From assembly GCF_039536765.1 (NCBI RefSeq), contig NZ_BAAAZF010000001.1, positions 2,749,501 to 2,813,500 on the forward strand: a stretch of DNA of 64,000 nucleotides, read 5' to 3'. Below the pieces are notes generated by a model. It was given only the letters and a program-made list of their open reading frames with translations, was not told the origin of the DNA and searched no databases. How positions within the stretch are numbered: position 1 is the stretch's first letter; every line of letters begins with the position of its first letter. Below, piece after piece: positions 17,519 through 26,253 of this stretch. Origin of the DNA: Parerythrobacter jejuensis. GTDB taxonomy: Bacteria > Pseudomonadota > Alphaproteobacteria > Sphingomonadales > Sphingomonadaceae. A program made the translations under genes and the position numbers.

Positions 17519-18634
17519 ATGACGACCGAATCGATCTACATCCGCCCGATTGGCTTTGTGCCGGGTCCGCAGGCGGAGGAGGGGGATGCGATCCGGTTGG
17601 CGGGGAGCATGGTCTATGCGCATCGCTTTGCTGTGATCCTGCGCCGGGATGGCCAGGTGGCGGAAAGATGGACCTGCTCGCCCGAGCATATCGCGCAGGT
17701 GCTGGGTGAATTGCCCGACAGCGTGGGGGCGGAGGCGGAGACGCAGTGGGCCAACCTTACAGTGGCGCATCCGCCGCTGTCGCTGGGCGAACGCACCGTG
17801 CGGCTCGACCAGCCGCAGGTGATGGGCATCCTCAATGTCACGCCCGACAGTTTCTCCGATGGTGGCAAGTTCCTCGACGATCCCGAAGTCGGCAAGGCAC
17901 AGGCCGCCGCGATGCTGGAGGCAGGGGCCTCGATTATCGACATCGGCGGGGAAAGCACCAAGCCTGGCGCGCAGGCCGTGTTCGAGGATCAGGAGATCGA
18001 GCGCATCCTGCCCGCGGTACAATATTGTGCCGCAATGGGCGCTGCGGTCAGCATCGACAGCCGCCGTGCCGGTGTGATGGAGGCGGCGCTGGATACGGGC
18101 GCGGGTATCGTCAACGATGTGTCCGCCCTGCAATATGATCCGCGCAGTGCTGAGTTGGTCGCGGCGCGCGGATGCCCGGTGATCTTGATGCATGCGCCCG
18201 GAAGCGGGCAGGATCTGCATGAGGGCGGCGATTATGCCAGCGTCGTGTTCGACGTGTTTGACCAGCTCAAGGCGCGGCGCGATGCGGCGGTGCAGGCGGG
18301 CATTTCTGCGGATCGCATCATGCTCGATCCCGGTCTCGGTTTCGGCAAGACACTGGCCGACAACACGGCACTGATCAATGCGCTGCCGCTGTTCCATGCG
18401 CTGGGCCATCCGGTCCTGCTGGGGGCCAGCCGCAAGCGGATGATCGGTGCGCTCAGCAACGAGGCTCCGGTCGAGCAGCGGCTGGGCGGCAGTGTGGCGC
18501 TGGCGATGGCGGGCATGGATGCCGGCGCGCATCTGCTGCGGGTGCACGATGTCGCCGAGACAGTGCAGGCGCGCAATGTGTGGCGCGGCCTGCGCGATGC
18601 GGCACTGACCGACTTTTCCGATCTTGCTATATAG
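17519..18634 (+). CDS. folP: Dihydropteroate synthase
   Basis: A 371-residue folate enzyme joining p-aminobenzoate to dihydropterin pyrophosphate. Signatures are VMGILNVTPDSFSDGG (pyrophosphate/Mg loop), IIDIGGESTKPGA, SIDSRRAGVMEAALDTGAGIVNDVSALQYD, ILMHAPGSGQ, LDPGLGFGKT and LLGASRKRMIG, in the normal TIM-barrel order. About 95 extra N-terminal residues precede the barrel, as in other alphaproteobacterial FolP proteins. The usual MHMRG motif in the middle is replaced by MHAPG. The ATG at 17519 was preferred to one 48 bases upstream since the extension lies in the C-rich intergenic tract. The gene appears monocistronic. Confidence 0.93.
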   Translation: MTTESIYIRPIGFVPGPQAEEGDAIRLAGSMVYAHRFAVILRRDGQVAERWTCSPEHIAQVLGELPDSVGAEAETQWANLTVAHPPLSLGERTVRLDQPQVMGILNVTPDSFSDGGKFLDDPEVGKAQAAAMLEAGASIIDIGGESTKPGAQAVFEDQEIERILPAVQYCAAMGAAVSIDSRRAGVMEAALDTGAGIVNDVSALQYDPRSAELVAARGCPVILMHAPGSGQDLHEGGDYASVVFDVFDQLKARRDAAVQAGISADRIMLDPGLGFGKTLADNTALINALPLFHALGHPVLLGASRKRMIGALSNEAPVEQRLGGSVALAMAGMDAGAHLLRVHDVAETVQARNVWRGLRDAALTDFSDLAI

Positions 18635-18765
18635 AATTATCGATCAAACCGATTTGTAGTTGGCCGTAACCGATAGCGAATTCCATCCGAAACCGAGCCT
18701 GACCGCGCATCACCCCCAAGAACCCCGATGCGCAGCACGATCAGTTTCATTCAAGGAATTCCCCC

Positions 18766-19548
18766 ATGCGTATTGCCACAACCCAGATTTTCTCGCTTCT
18801 GCTCGCCACCGGCGCGGCGATCCTCCTCCCCACCGCAGCCTTCGCCCAGGACGGCGGCGACGAGCGCTTCGAGCCCGAGGGCGGGTTCTATGTCACGCTC
18901 AATGCTGGTGTTACCTCGCCAAGCGACGAGACCTTCGAAGGGATCCAGGCTCCTGTCGCGCCGTCGCCCGGTGTTGCTGGTGCTCCGGCCAATGTCGCGG
19001 TTGGCTTCGATGACGACTTCACCTTTGCCGGTGCGGTCGGCTATCAGATTCCCAAGCGCCTGTTCGGTGTCTTCCAGCCGAGTGTGGAACTGGAATACAG
19101 CTATGCCAGCCCCGATGTATCCGGCGGTGCCTTCAATGGTGGCAACCAGACCTTCGAAGGTGACATCGACGTCAACACCTTCACCATCAACTACCGCTCC
19201 GAACTGCGCCTGAAGGACGATCAGCGTGTCGTTCCATTCTGGGGTGGCGGTATCGGGATCGCCGATGTCGACGCCAATGTCGGCTATTTCCCCAATAATG
19301 GCGTTGCAAATGCGCCGACTTTCGGAGTGCAGGGCAGTGACACCGGGTTGGTGCTGCACAGCAATGCGGGTGTCAGCTTCCGTCTGACTGACAAGATCGA
19401 TCTGGAGGCGCGCGTGCGTTACCAGCGCGTGTCGGGCCTGGATTTCGAACGCACCTTCGTTGCCGGCGGCAACAGTGCGTTCAACGCCGATGTTTCGGGC
19501 CGCTATGAAACCGTCTCTGGCCTGGCCGGATTGCGGTTCCGCTTCTGA
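18766..19548 (+). CDS. Outer-membrane beta-barrel protein
   Basis: A 260-residue exported protein with signal peptide (cleavage after AFA-QD). Alternating strands such as GGFYVTLNAGV, AVGYQIPKRLF, PSVELEYSYA and NTFTINYRSELRL lead to a final LAGLRFRF, ending in the aromatic residue recognised by the BAM machinery. This fits an 8-stranded OmpA/OmpW-like or porin-family barrel. AAGGAA precedes the ATG by about 7 bases. A strong hairpin follows the stop. Substrate or function cannot be inferred; it may be structural. Confidence 0.85.
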   Translation: MRIATTQIFSLLLATGAAILLPTAAFAQDGGDERFEPEGGFYVTLNAGVTSPSDETFEGIQAPVAPSPGVAGAPANVAVGFDDDFTFAGAVGYQIPKRLFGVFQPSVELEYSYASPDVSGGAFNGGNQTFEGDIDVNTFTINYRSELRLKDDQRVVPFWGGGIGIADVDANVGYFPNNGVANAPTFGVQGSDTGLVLHSNAGVSFRLTDKIDLEARVRYQRVSGLDFERTFVAGGNSAFNADVSGRYETVSGLAGLRFRF

Positions 19549-19557
19549 TCCCTCGAT

Positions 19558-19594
19558 GCAAGGTCGCCCTGTCAATCGGGCCGGGCGACCTTGC
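19558..19594 (+). terminator. Hairpin after the outer-membrane protein gene
   Basis: A perfect 12-bp inverted repeat, GCAAGGTCGCCC against GGGCGACCTTGC, with a 13-base loop lies 9 bases after the stop codon. The T-tract after it is weak, so it may act as a terminator or as a 3'-end stabilising stem for the abundant barrel mRNA. Confidence 0.7.
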
Positions 19595-19663
19595 GTCAAA
19601 TTCTTGTCACTTTATGGGGTCACTCATGCGGTGTTTTCGCCGCCACTTGAGGAGTTCCCTGCG

Positions 19664-20869
19664 ATGCGCTCGATATTTGCTGCCCTTCCGCTGGCCTTGG
19701 CTGCACCGGCCATGGCCCAGGATGCCCAAGTGACGGTCGGCCCCGACGCCTTCCTCGAAGGCTACTATGCGAGCATCAAGGATAGTGTCGCCATGCCGAC
19801 GGCCCCGGTCGGTGCGCCCCTGCCATCCAATGTCGCGACGATCACCCGGATCGCCTTTGGCAGCTGCAACCACCAGTCGCGCAGCCAGCATATGTGGGAC
19901 CAGATCGCGGCAACCAACCCGGACATGTTCCTGTTCATCGGCGACAATATCTATGGCGACCAGACGTGGTCGGGGGATGCGGCGCTGACGACTTTGCGTG
20001 AGGCCTATGCGAAACAGGCGAGCCATCCCGAGTTTATCCAATTCCGTTCGACCATTCCGATGATGGTTTCGTGGGATGATCACGATTTCGGCTTCAACGA
20101 TGGCGGCGGCAATTTCGCATTTCGCGGTTTCGCCGAGGATATCTACGAAACATTCTGGGACTCGTCGGAAGAGGTAAAGGCGCGCCCGGGCATTTATGAA
20201 AGCAAGGTTTTCGGCAATGCAGGTCGCCGGGTCCAGCTGATCATGCTCGATACGCGCTTCTTCCGGGCCGATTTCGAACGCATGCCGTTCCGCGAAGAAC
20301 GCCCGCCATTGGGGCCGTATGTGCCCAGCCAGGATGCGGGCAAGACCATGCTGGGCCAGGCGCAATGGGCGTGGCTGGAACAAGAACTGGCCAAACCTGC
20401 GGACCTCCGCATCCTGGTCAGCTCGATCCAGGTGCTGACCGATGCGCATGATTATGAAAGCTGGGAACAGCTGCCGCTGGAACGGGCCAAGCTCTACAAA
20501 ATGCTGGGTGCGCGCGCGGATAGCGGGTTGGTAATCCTGTCAGGTGATCGCCACGCCGGCGGCATCTATACCGACACGCCGCTGGCTGCCGGCGAGCAAT
20601 TGTGGGAGCTGACCAGCTCCTCGCTCAATCTCGCGTTCAACAGTACCGAGCGCAACACGGCACGCGAGCCTGATCCGCGCCGCATTACCGACTTCATCTC
20701 GGAGGAGAATTTCGGGCTGGTCGAAATCGATTGGGACGCCGAACAGCTGACCCTGTCGCTGCGCGGGGCGGCGGGTGAAGTGCGGGTGACCGAGACAATC
20801 GGGTGGGCGCCGCCGGTGAGCGACGCCCCGCCGATCATGGGCGAACCTGCGACCTCAGGATCCCGGTGA
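19664..20869 (+). CDS. PhoD-like alkaline phosphatase family metallophosphatase
   Basis: A 401-residue exported phosphatase with signal peptide (AAPAMA-QD). Metal-ligand motifs of the PhoD superfamily appear in order: RIAFGSCNHQSRSQ, FLFIGDNIYGDQ, VSWDDHDFGFNDG and LSGDRHAGGIY. It should be a calcium/iron-type phosphodiesterase or phosphomonoesterase in the periplasm, supplying phosphate or processing surface polymers. GAGGAG precedes the ATG by 9 bases. The last 15 bases overlap the 3' end of the convergent SDR gene. The subgroup resembles proteins sometimes annotated as alkaline phosphatase D family; exact substrate unknown. Confidence 0.9.
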   Translation: MRSIFAALPLALAAPAMAQDAQVTVGPDAFLEGYYASIKDSVAMPTAPVGAPLPSNVATITRIAFGSCNHQSRSQHMWDQIAATNPDMFLFIGDNIYGDQTWSGDAALTTLREAYAKQASHPEFIQFRSTIPMMVSWDDHDFGFNDGGGNFAFRGFAEDIYETFWDSSEEVKARPGIYESKVFGNAGRRVQLIMLDTRFFRADFERMPFREERPPLGPYVPSQDAGKTMLGQAQWAWLEQELAKPADLRILVSSIQVLTDAHDYESWEQLPLERAKLYKMLGARADSGLVILSGDRHAGGIYTDTPLAAGEQLWELTSSSLNLAFNSTERNTAREPDPRRITDFISEENFGLVEIDWDAEQLTLSLRGAAGEVRVTETIGWAPPVSDAPPIMGEPATSGSR

Positions 20870-21637
20870 CGCTGCCGATCCGGCCAGCAAACCGCCATCC
20901 AGAGTGAGCTCGGTCCCGGTCATGTAACCGCTTTCGGCGGACGCAAGGAAGACGCACAGCGCGGCGACTTCCTCAACCGTGCCGAACCGCTTGAGCGGGG
21001 TGTCGGCTACCAGAGCCGCCATCTTCTCTTCACGGTCCGGTCCGTCGCCCAGCATTGGCTCCCAGATACCGGTCAGGATTGCGGCCGGGTGGATCGAGTT
21101 ACAGCGGATCTTCCATCCCTGCTGCGCACAATAGAGCGCCACGGATTTGGAATGGTTGCGGATCGCTGCCTTGGAAGCGGCATAGGCGGCTGCGCCGGGG
21201 ATACCGACAAGGCCCGAGCGGGAGGACATGTTGATGATTGCGCCTTCGCCCTTCGCCTTCATCGCACCAATCGCATAGCGACAGCCAAGGAACGTGCCGT
21301 CCATGTTGACCGCGTTGACAGCACGCCAATCGGCGAGCGATGCGTTCTCCGGATCATGCGGACCAAGGCTGTCTTCAAAGCCGGTCACACCGGCATTGTT
21401 GAACAGCACATCGATCTGCGGGAACGCGCGGGCAAGTGCATCCCAATCGCCTTCTTCACGCACATCGAGCTTGTGAAAGGTGCAGCCCAGAGCGTCTGCC
21501 GCGTTCTGGCCGGCGTCTTCGTCGATGTCCGTCAGGACGACGTGTGCGCCTTCCTCGACAAATGCCTTGCAAGTGGCACGGCCAATACCTTGCGCGCCGC
21601 CAGTTACGACGCACGTCATTCCATTCAATTTTTGCAT
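20855..21637 (-). CDS. Short-chain dehydrogenase/reductase
   Basis: A 260-residue classical SDR. The cofactor loop is [17 protein letters not shown] at the end of beta-2 indicates NAD(H) preference, NNAG follows at about residue 81, and the catalytic set is SSRSGLVG (Ser) with YAASK (Tyr/Lys). It ends with [10 protein letters not shown] as in many cyclic-alcohol or 3-hydroxyacyl dehydrogenases. The substrate is not predictable, though cyclopentanol/cyclohexanol-type dehydrogenases look similar. The gene stands alone on the minus strand and overlaps the PhoD gene tail by 15 bases. Confidence 0.92.
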   Translation of the reverse strand: MQKLNGMTCVVTGGAQGIGRATCKAFVEEGAHVVLTDIDEDAGQNAADALGCTFHKLDVREEGDWDALARAFPQIDVLFNNAGVTGFEDSLGPHDPENASLADWRAVNAVNMDGTFLGCRYAIGAMKAKGEGAIINMSSRSGLVGIPGAAAYAASKAAIRNHSKSVALYCAQQGWKIRCNSIHPAAILTGIWEPMLGDGPDREEKMAALVADTPLKRFGTVEEVAALCVFLASAESGYMTGTELTLDGGLLAGSAASPGS

Positions 21638-21804
21638 AGTACCTCAGGGGGTAGAAATGATTCCGCAGGCATATCTGCCCATCGTTTCAGGATGTCCGCT
21701 CAGCGGTTGCGCTTGGTCACTTCACTCACTCCCTCGGAGGCTGATCGAATCTTCTAGGTCAAACAGGCCGGATTGTCGATGCCGAGGATGCGAAAGCCCG
21801 TGCG

Positions 21805-22272
21805 TCAGCTGCCGATGCGTGTCACCAGCGCCGAAAGCGTCGAGGCCATCCAGGCTGCGTCAACATTCTCGTATTTGGTATGGACAGGATCGCCATTGGC
21901 GACCTTGAACTCGCTGCGTTCGATAGGGCCGATGGCAGCAATTGCGCGCCCTTTGTCGAGCGCAATAGCAAGCGCGGCGACCCGCATTCCGTGGACCTTG
22001 ATTACGAAACGCTTGGTGTTGCCTTCGCCGCCTTCTTCATTGATGTCGATATCGCTACGGTTCTCGACCACGCCTTTGACAAGTTCCACCAGCCGGACAA
22101 GCTTCGGCGCTTCGTCCCGCGCCCAGCGCATACGCTCGAAATTGCCGGCATCGATCGCTTTTGAAAGCCCATCCAGCGCCTTGGTGAGCGTTTCGTCGGT
22201 GTCGGGCGCGCTGGAGTGTCCAGCGAGATCGGCGGGAGATGCTGGGCCGTCAGCCATTGTCGGTTTGCTCAA
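21805..22272 (-). CDS. Conserved hypothetical protein coupled to the NtrC-like regulator
   Basis: A 155-residue cytoplasmic protein of unknown family. The N-terminal 25 residues are Pro/Ala/Ser-rich and look disordered. A helical segment (TLTKALDGLSKAIDAGNFERMRWARDEA) is followed by a mixed beta part (KRFVIKVHGMRVAALAIALDKGRAIAAIGPIERS). The start at 22272 was chosen because it overlaps the upstream regulator stop (ATGA), implying coupled translation, even though a second ATG lies five codons in. The pairing suggests it works with or is dosed alongside the regulator. Confidence 0.7.
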   Translation of the reverse strand: MSKPTMADGPASPADLAGHSSAPDTDETLTKALDGLSKAIDAGNFERMRWARDEAPKLVRLVELVKGVVENRSDIDINEEGGEGNTKRFVIKVHGMRVAALAIALDKGRAIAAIGPIERSEFKVANGDPVHTKYENVDAAWMASTLSALVTRIGS

Positions 22273-23687
22273 GCCGCATTGTCGATGCCCAGATCGCTAA
22301 GCTTGCGGTAAAGCGTGGAGCGCCCGATGCCGAGGCGGCGGGCGACTTCGGTCATCCGGCCACGGTAGTGGCCGATTGCCAGGCGAATTACGTCCGCTTC
22401 GATCTCTTCGAGCGGGCGCAGGTTCCCGTCCTGGGTGTAGAGCATCACGCCGATCGCTTCGGGCAGGGACGCACCGCTGTCACCCAGATCCCCCAGGATG
22501 GCGGACAATTGCGGGAAATCCTGCCCGGTCAGCGCTTCGCCTTCGCAGAAGACGGCAGCGCGGAATAGCACTGCTTGCAATTGGCGGACATTGCCTGGCC
22601 AGTCGAATGCAGAGAGCAGCACAAGGGCGCTGTCGGCGAGCGACAAATGGCGCAATCCGGGCTGCTCGCCGATCCGGCCCAGGAAATGGCGTGCAAGCGC
22701 CGGAATATCGCCGGGCCGTTCGCGCAGTGGCGGAAGCTCGATCTTGGTGGCCGACACCTGTTCGAGCAAATTCGGGTCGAAATGACCGGCATCGACCAGA
22801 TCGGAGAGCGGCAAGTTGCTCGCACTCAACAGGCGCAAATCGATTTTGAAACCGTGAGTGGCTCCGACCGGGCGGACGATCCCTTCTGCCAAGGTTGCAG
22901 CGAGGCGTTCCTGCAGGTCGGTGCTCAGTCGGTCAATCTCGTCAAGGACCAGCGTGCCGCCATCGCAGAACTGTATTGCTCCGACCTGGCGGTCAAAGGC
23001 CCCCGGGAAGGCGCCCTGCTCATGGCCGAACAAGGTCGATTCGATGGAATTGGCGGCGATGCTGCCGACATTGACGAGGCGGAAGGCCGATTTCGCGCGC
23101 GGACTGGCCGCATGCATGGCCCGCAGCAACATTTCCTTGCCGGTGCCACTTTCGCCTTCGATCAGGACATGGCCGTGTCCGCGTGCCACTTTGGCGGCGC
23201 GGGCCAGGGCCGTGCGGAAGCTCGCTTCGGAGCCGATCATGGCATCGAAATCGAGCACGGCCGGCATCTTCTCAGTTAGCGGCTGGAGCTCGTCTTTCGG
23301 AGCTTCGTGTTTGGTCGCGCTACGCAGGGCGCGCATCAGGCGCTCTGGTGCGACCGGCTTGATCAGATAGTCTGTCGCTCCGGCCCGCATGGCTTCTACA
23401 GCCAGCAGTGGGCTGGCACTCTGGGTCAGCATCAGGATCGGCAGAGCGGGGCGGCGGGTCTTGAGTTCTTCGATCAGCTGGCAGGCATCGTCGCCCGGCA
23501 CCCACTGGTCCAAGATGATGGCCGACAATTGCATGCCCTGGCGCGTGCCGAGCGTGGCAATGGCGGTTTCGGAATCCTTGACCACCAATGTGCGCCAACC
23601 CTCACGCGCGGCGAGGGCTGTGACAAGGCGGCTCTGGGCCGGCTCGTCATCAATCAGCATCAGCAGGCGTGTGTCGTTCTCAGCCAT
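22269..23687 (-). CDS. NtrC-like response regulator with altered sigma-54 contact loop
   Basis: A 472-residue protein with receiver, AAA+ and Fis-type DNA-binding domains. The receiver (1-120) has the acidic pair LIDDE, phosphoacceptor Asp60 and Lys110. The AAA+ part has Walker A GESGTGKE at 178-185 and Walker B GGTLVLDE at 243-250. The sigma-54 contact loop reads GAFPGA at 225-230 instead of GAFTGA. The C-terminal helix-turn-helix is TEVARRLGIGRSTLYRKL. The Thr-to-Pro change hits the residue that touches sigma-54, so activation of sigma-54 promoters is doubtful. The ATG at 23687 starts the receiver directly. No sensor kinase is adjacent; the next gene is coupled. Confidence 0.88.
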   Translation of the reverse strand: MAENDTRLLMLIDDEPAQSRLVTALAAREGWRTLVVKDSETAIATLGTRQGMQLSAIILDQWVPGDDACQLIEELKTRRPALPILMLTQSASPLLAVEAMRAGATDYLIKPVAPERLMRALRSATKHEAPKDELQPLTEKMPAVLDFDAMIGSEASFRTALARAAKVARGHGHVLIEGESGTGKEMLLRAMHAASPRAKSAFRLVNVGSIAANSIESTLFGHEQGAFPGAFDRQVGAIQFCDGGTLVLDEIDRLSTDLQERLAATLAEGIVRPVGATHGFKIDLRLLSASNLPLSDLVDAGHFDPNLLEQVSATKIELPPLRERPGDIPALARHFLGRIGEQPGLRHLSLADSALVLLSAFDWPGNVRQLQAVLFRAAVFCEGEALTGQDFPQLSAILGDLGDSGASLPEAIGVMLYTQDGNLRPLEEIEADVIRLAIGHYRGRMTEVARRLGIGRSTLYRKLSDLGIDNAA

Positions 23688-23850
23688 CGTTTCCCAAACC
23701 GTCCCGTCGCGGTACAGTCCGTTCAGATAGCGGCAGGGGGTAAAGGTCCGATTAAGGCTGTTGGTGCGGTCGCATCCCCCTTGGCAAGCGCGCAGGGCGG
23801 CGATAGGAACTGCGGCCAACAGTGCCACACCGAACGAGGGACGTAATATT

Positions 23851-23973
23851 ATGGCCGCCAACGACATGAAGTCGGCAAAATCGACCTATTCCAGCTTCAT
23901 AGCCGCCGTGAAGGTGGCGGTGCCGATACTTGCGTTGATCACGCTCGTCGTCGTCGTCCTGATCGCCGAATAA
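23851..23973 (+). CDS. aa3-type cytochrome c oxidase subunit IV
   Basis: A 40-residue membrane peptide: a short polar N-terminus (MAANDMKSAKSTYSSF) and one hydrophobic helix (VPILALITLVVVVLIA). It matches the small bacterial subunit IV of aa3 oxidases, which in Alphaproteobacteria is often encoded directly before pntA rather than with the main oxidase genes. GAGGG lies 10 bases before the ATG. Six bases separate its stop from the next start, so it is the first gene of the pnt operon. Confidence 0.82.
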   Translation: MAANDMKSAKSTYSSFIAAVKVAVPILALITLVVVVLIAE

Positions 23974-23979
23974 CGCATT

Positions 23980-25092
23980 TTGCGGATCGCGGTTCTCAAG
24001 GAACGCGCGAGCGGGGAAACCCGTGTCGCGCTGACGCCGGAAACGGCGAAGAAATTCATCGCCCTGGGTGCGAGTGTGGCCGTTGAAAGCGGTGCGGGCG
24101 CACATGCCTCGATTTCCGACGCGGCCTTCGAAGAGGCGGGCGCGCAAATCGGCACAGCCGAGGCGGTGACCAAGGATGCGGGCATCGTGCTCGGCGTCCA
24201 GGCGCCAGATCCCGGCCTTCTTTCTGGCGCGCAGCAAGGCGCGATGGTCGCCGCGACCTTCGATCCTTTCCAGCAGGGCGACCGTGTCGACGCCTATGCC
24301 AAGGCGGGTCTCGAAGCCTTAAGCATGGAATTCATGCCGCGTATCACCCGTGCACAGAGTATGGATGTGCTCTCCAGCCAGTCCAACCTGTCCGGTTACA
24401 AGGCTGTGATCGCGGCGGCAGACCAGTATGGCCGCGCTTTCCCGATGATGATGACAGCGGCAGGTACGGTGCAGGCCGCGCGGTGCTTCGTCATGGGCGT
24501 TGGTGTGGCCGGTCTGCAGGCGATTGCCACGGCCAAGCGTTTGGGCGCGCAAGTTTCCGCGACCGATGTGCGGCCCGAAACGGCCGAGCAGATCACCTCG
24601 CTGGGCGCGAAAGCAATTTTCGCCGAAGGCCTCGAAGCATCGGGTGAGGGTGGTTACGCCGCTGAACTGACGGACGAGCAGAAGGCCGCGCAGGCCGAGC
24701 TCGTTACCGGCCATATTGCCAAACAGGATATTGTCATCACCACCGCGTTGATCCCGGGCCGCGCTGCACCGCGCCTGATCAGTGACGACCAGATTGCGGC
24801 CATGAAGCCGGGCAGCGTGATTTTCGACCTGGCCGTGGCCCAGGGCGGCAATGTCGAAGGTTCCAAGCCCGATGAACTGGTGGAGCGCCACGGCGTCACC
24901 ATCATGGGCTATTCCAACACGCCCGCATCCCTCGCGCCCGACACTTCGGCCCTGTTTGCACGCAACCTATTCAACTTCCTCTCCGCCTTCTGGGACAAAG
25001 AGGCTGGAAAGCCGGTTCTGGACGAGGAAATCGGCAATGCCGTGCGCCTGACACAGGGCGGCAAGGTTGTGAGCGAGAGGCTGAACGGGTGA
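23980..25092 (+). CDS. pntA: NAD(P) transhydrogenase subunit alpha part 1
   Basis: A 370-residue soluble NAD(H)-binding domain I of proton-translocating transhydrogenase. It shows RIAVLKERASGETRVALTPETA, the NLSGYKAVI block, the Rossmann loop VMGVGVAGLQAIATAKRLGA and the ATDVRPETAEQ strand end, as in alanine dehydrogenase-like domains. The start codon is TTG, six bases after the oxidase subunit gene, with no good Shine-Dalgarno, which suggests coupled translation. With the split alpha-2 and beta genes it drives NADPH formation using the proton gradient. Its stop overlaps the start of an unexpected secreted protein gene (GTGA). Confidence 0.95.
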   Translation: MRIAVLKERASGETRVALTPETAKKFIALGASVAVESGAGAHASISDAAFEEAGAQIGTAEAVTKDAGIVLGVQAPDPGLLSGAQQGAMVAATFDPFQQGDRVDAYAKAGLEALSMEFMPRITRAQSMDVLSSQSNLSGYKAVIAAADQYGRAFPMMMTAAGTVQAARCFVMGVGVAGLQAIATAKRLGAQVSATDVRPETAEQITSLGAKAIFAEGLEASGEGGYAAELTDEQKAAQAELVTGHIAKQDIVITTALIPGRAAPRLISDDQIAAMKPGSVIFDLAVAQGGNVEGSKPDELVERHGVTIMGYSNTPASLAPDTSALFARNLFNFLSAFWDKEAGKPVLDEEIGNAVRLTQGGKVVSERLNG

Positions 25093-25967
25093 AACAATTT
25101 TCGCAGGCGATGTTGGCAATATGTGCGATGGTCGCGGGCGCAACTGTTCTTCCTTATGCTTCAATTGCGGCGCAAAACCCTGTCTATTCTCCCTACGATA
25201 AATGGCATGCAGAACTTGGCGCCGAACTCCGTGCGGAAGTTGCCATCCTACTCCCTCTCATACAGCCAGCGTGTCCGGCATCAGAGGCGATAGAAAGCGT
25301 TCTTTCTCGCTATGCCGAAGTTACGAACTCGTTGGCCCTCCCGCGTCAGAAGATTGATCTGGAGATAGCAAATGCGGATTATTCCTACGCCTTGATGCAA
25401 ACTGCCGACAATCAAGATGAGCGGGTTCTTCCCGCGATATCTTTTGTGGGGGAAGGTTGCCCCAAGCCGGACTCACCACAAGCGCTTGAGGCGGAATCGC
25501 GGACTATCGCGCTGGCCAATAGTATTCTTGATAGGATGGAAAGACTAGTTGTGCAGGCACCGGAGAGTTCCGGGCCAAACCCCCGTGCGATACCTGGTCG
25601 CGAATGGCGTGGCGATGATGACTTTTACAAGGTTTGGGTGACTTACGGGCGTGCAGAGAGAGCATATACAAGTTTCCGAAACCGCCATTGCGCCTTCGGC
25701 GAAAGGAAGCAACGTTCACTGTCCCACGTTTTGAAAGAAACGCGCGAGCGCCTCGATATGGCAAAGCAAAGAATAGATGTTCTTTGGCCCGGCGGAACGG
25801 ACGGAGCGGTTGATCTTTTTTCCGATGAAGCCGCCGATGTGACCAAGCGCTGCGATGACGCAATCGCTGCAAATGAAGCGTTTGGCGCGGCCCTAGGCGC
25901 GCGCGATGCGCTCGAATTCTTATTGAACTTCAAAGAGCGAGAGCGTCTCTTGGCCGAGGAGCCATAA
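25089..25967 (+). CDS. Secreted hypothetical protein inserted in the pnt operon
   Basis: A 292-residue protein with a signal peptide (KQFSQAMLAICAMVAG, cleavage near AAQ) and no recognised domain. The mature part is largely helical and charged, with four spaced cysteines (PACPAS, GEGCPK, NRHCAFG, TKRCDD) that could form two disulfides in the periplasm. It begins with GTG overlapping the pntA stop by four bases and ends one base before the alpha-2 gene, so it is fully integrated in the operon, although this position is normally empty. Its codon use and base composition are more A+T-rich than both neighbours, suggesting a late insertion that preserved coupling. Function unknown. Confidence 0.75.
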   Translation: MKQFSQAMLAICAMVAGATVLPYASIAAQNPVYSPYDKWHAELGAELRAEVAILLPLIQPACPASEAIESVLSRYAEVTNSLALPRQKIDLEIANADYSYALMQTADNQDERVLPAISFVGEGCPKPDSPQALEAESRTIALANSILDRMERLVVQAPESSGPNPRAIPGREWRGDDDFYKVWVTYGRAERAYTSFRNRHCAFGERKQRSLSHVLKETRERLDMAKQRIDVLWPGGTDGAVDLFSDEAADVTKRCDDAIAANEAFGAALGARDALEFLLNFKERERLLAEEP

Positions 25968-25968
25968 C

Positions 25969-26253
25969 ATGGACTTCATCTCTATCCTGTCGATCTTCGT
26001 GCTGGCGTGTTTCGTCGGCTATTATGTCGTGTGGTCGGTCACGCCGGCGCTTCATACGCCTTTGATGGCAGTGACGAATGCGATTTCCTCCGTGATTATC
26101 GTCGGTGCGCTGATTGCTTCGGCTGAGGCGGGCAGTGTGGTGGCCAAGTGGCTCGGCCTGTTCGGTGTCGTGCTGGCGAGCGTGAACATCTTTGGCGGCT
26201 TTGCCGTTACGGAGCGGATGCTGGCGATGTACAAGAAGAAGGAGAAGAAGTGA
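25969..26253 (+). CDS. pntAB: NAD(P) transhydrogenase subunit alpha part 2
   Basis: A 94-residue membrane subunit forming part of the proton channel (domain II) of the split transhydrogenase. About three hydrophobic helices are visible (SILSIFVLACFVGYYVVW, AISSVIIVGALIASA, LGLFGVVLASVNIFGGFAV), and GGFAVTERMLAMYKKKEKK is the conserved C-terminus. The gene starts one base after the inserted hypothetical gene and its stop overlaps the beta subunit start (TGATG), so translation is coupled. Confidence 0.94.
   Translation: MDFISILSIFVLACFVGYYVVWSVTPALHTPLMAVTNAISSVIIVGALIASAEAGSVVAKWLGLFGVVLASVNIFGGFAVTERMLAMYKKKEKK

Noticed and set aside
19610-19660. Longer N-terminus for the PhoD-like protein
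   Set aside because: The upstream in-frame extension runs through the preceding terminator hairpin and the previous gene; the ATG at 19664 has a good ribosome site and begins a signal peptide.
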